From the NCBI GenBank assembly GCA_023249205.1, contig JAHFDC010000036.1:1-7252 (forward strand): 7,252 nt of DNA, written 5' to 3'. The notes beneath the pieces are model-generated. The model had not been told where the DNA came from and did no database searches. It saw only the letters and a list, made by a program, of their open reading frames with translations. The DNA is from Candidatus Methylomirabilota bacterium (GTDB lineage: Bacteria; Methylomirabilota; Methylomirabilia; Methylomirabilales; JACPAU01). This document shows, in pieces, positions 6,515-7,252 of this stretch. The position numbers were made by a program, and so were the translations under genes. How positions within the stretch are numbered: position 1 is the stretch's first letter; each line of letters opens with the position of its first letter.

Positions 6515-7102
6515 TCAGAGGCTCCCCTTGGTGGAGGGGACATCGGGGACCCGGGGATCCAGCGCGGTCGCATCCCCCAGCGCCCGGGCGGCTGCCTTGA
6601 AGATCGCCTCGGCCATGTGGTGGGTGTTCTCCCCGTACCGGAGACCGATGTGCACGTTTGCCTTCATGGCCGTCGCCAGCGCGCGGAAGAACTCCTTCAG
6701 GAGCAGCGCGTCGAACTCCCCGATCTTCCCCGTGAGCCTCTCGGCCTGGTACACGAGGTAGGGTCGGCCGCCCAGGTCCACTGCGACCCACGCGAGGGCG
6801 TCATCCATCGGGACCGTAGCCTCTCCGTAGCGGCGGATGCCGGCCTTCCCCCCGAGCGCCCGCTCGAAGGCCTCCCCCAGGGCGAGCCCGACATCCTCCA
6901 TGGTGTGGTGGGGGTCCACTTCCAGGTCGCCTTTCGCCCGGATCGTGAGGTCGAAGAGCCCGTGGCGGGCTATCTGGGCCAGCATATGGTTGAAGAAGGG
7001 GAGGCCCGTCTCGACCTGGGACCGCCCCTGCCCATCCAGGGTGAGTTCGACCAGGACATCGGTCTCGGTCGTCTTTCGGTGGACCCTTCCTGCGCGCGCC
7101 AT
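6515..7102 (-). CDS. hisB: Imidazoleglycerol-phosphate dehydratase (monofunctional)
   Basis: This enzyme dehydrates imidazole glycerol phosphate to imidazole acetol phosphate (step 7). The product has 195 residues, the size of the single-domain enzyme; the histidinol-phosphatase domain of enterobacterial HisB is absent. Motifs in order are HRKTTETD at 8-15 (E13), GLPFFNHML at 33-41 (H39), the di-manganese motif HHTMED at 65-70, PMDDALAW at 98-105 and the second metal motif THHMAEA at 160-166. The N-terminus MARAGRVHRKTTETDVLVEL fits the family. A G-rich run ending in GGAGG directly abuts the ATG. It is the first his gene in the window; transcription probably starts upstream of 7252 or from the weak candidate promoter in its leader. 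Confidence 0.97.
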   Translation of the reverse strand: MARAGRVHRKTTETDVLVELTLDGQGRSQVETGLPFFNHMLAQIARHGLFDLTIRAKGDLEVDPHHTMEDVGLALGEAFERALGGKAGIRRYGEATVPMDDALAWVAVDLGGRPYLVYQAERLTGKIGEFDALLLKEFFRALATAMKANVHIGLRYGENTHHMAEAIFKAAARALGDATALDPRVPDVPSTKGSL

Positions 7103-7111
7103 CCTCCCCCC

Positions 7112-7141
7112 CTAATACAAACGACAGAATCAAAGTAACAA
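7112..7141 (-). promoter_or_regulatory. Weak candidate promoter before hisB
   Basis: In the AT-rich patch upstream of hisB the minus strand has TTGTTA (7141-7136), 18 bp, then TATTAG (7117-7112). The -10 ends only 9 nt before the ATG, so the transcript would begin almost at the start codon and lose the G-rich ribosome binding site. This makes it doubtful unless the mRNA is leaderless. It is recorded because this patch stands out from the surrounding GC-rich DNA. Confidence 0.25.
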
Positions 7142-7186
7142 AGCCCCGGTCCTGTCGCCGGCGCCGCCCCGGCCCCCGGCCCCCGT

Positions 7187-7231
7187 GGGGAACCCTCCCG
7201 TGGTTCCCCCCATCGGCCAAGAGCCGATGGG
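7187..7231 (-). other. Two back-to-back hairpins in the region upstream of hisB
   Basis: Going 5' to 3' on the minus strand, CCCATCGGC-TCTTG-GCCGATGGG forms a perfect 9-bp stem with a 5-nt loop (7231-7209). It is followed by GGGGAACC-ACGGGAG-GGTTCCCC, a perfect 8-bp stem with a 7-nt loop (7209-7187). The two share base 7209. Neither has a T-run on either strand, and I see no run of His codons of the kind used in a his attenuator. The rest of 7103-7252 holds C/G tracts and no supported gene. The hairpins could be the 3' end of an upstream transcript, a leader structure for hisB or a dispersed palindromic repeat. Confidence 0.55.
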
Positions 7232-7252
7232 CCCCCCCTCCGCTACGGGGGC

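Noticed and set aside
6511..6573. Extended start for hisH at 6573
   Set aside because: It would overlap the hisB C-terminus by about 60 nt and add residues with no family match. ATG 6510 gives the canonical MIAIIDSG start.
7103..7252. Histidine attenuator with leader peptide, or a T-box, ahead of hisB
   Set aside because: I see no run of His codons, no T-run after a hairpin and no T-box-like conserved sequence. The hairpins are reported without that claim.
1..7252. A novel defence, mobile or accessory system, CRISPR, tRNA or rRNA
   Set aside because: All nine genes are core families in a conserved order, and no repeats or integration signatures were seen on either strand.

Overview
The window is a strongly GC-rich (by eye) stretch of a bacterial chromosome that is packed with housekeeping genes. 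All nine supported genes lie on the minus strand, so the biological reading direction runs from 7252 down to 1. The codons mostly end in G or C, and three of the nine genes start with GTG or TTG. Ribosomal protein S21, YqeY, MutS2, a fused HisIE and the order hisB-hisH-hisA-hisF-hisIE point to a Gram-negative-like, GC-rich lineage, perhaps a deltaproteobacterial, NC10/Methylomirabilota or Rokubacteria-type genome. I cannot settle the taxonomy from the sequence alone.

Reading in the direction of transcription: 7252-7103 is a non-coding leader with two back-to-back hairpins, C/G tracts and a short AT-rich patch. It is followed by a histidine biosynthesis block: hisB (7102-6515), hisH (6510-5866), hisA (5872-5141) and hisF (5139-4381). 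These four are almost gapless: a 4-nt gap, a 7-nt overlap, then a 1-nt gap. An 87-nt spacer with a hairpin follows, then hisIE (4293-3592) and, 5 nt further on, a HIT/HINT nucleotide hydrolase (3586-3242). Together they cover steps 2, 3, 4, 5 and 7 of histidine synthesis. hisG, hisD and hisC are not in the window and may lie upstream.

A new transcription unit then begins. A good sigma70-type promoter (3226-3197) lies just past the HIT stop. It is followed by a leader of roughly 120 nt carrying a perfect 13-bp inverted repeat, then rpsU (3065-2865, TTG start with a strong Shine-Dalgarno), overlapped by 1 nt with yqeY (2865-2398). A clean intrinsic terminator (2344-2315) ends this unit. mutS2 (2260 to the window edge) follows; about 753 residues are visible and the last few tens are cut off.

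I found no mobile element, CRISPR array, tRNA, rRNA or recognisable defence or accessory system. This is an ordinary core region. The points worth a second look are regulatory (the rpsU leader, the hisB leader, the hisF-hisIE hairpin, the duplicated hisIE start) and two motif substitutions (HisH PLIGWV, MutS2 Smr LNLL). No stretch longer than 300 bases lacks a gene; the longest gaps are 3066-3241 and 7103-7252.
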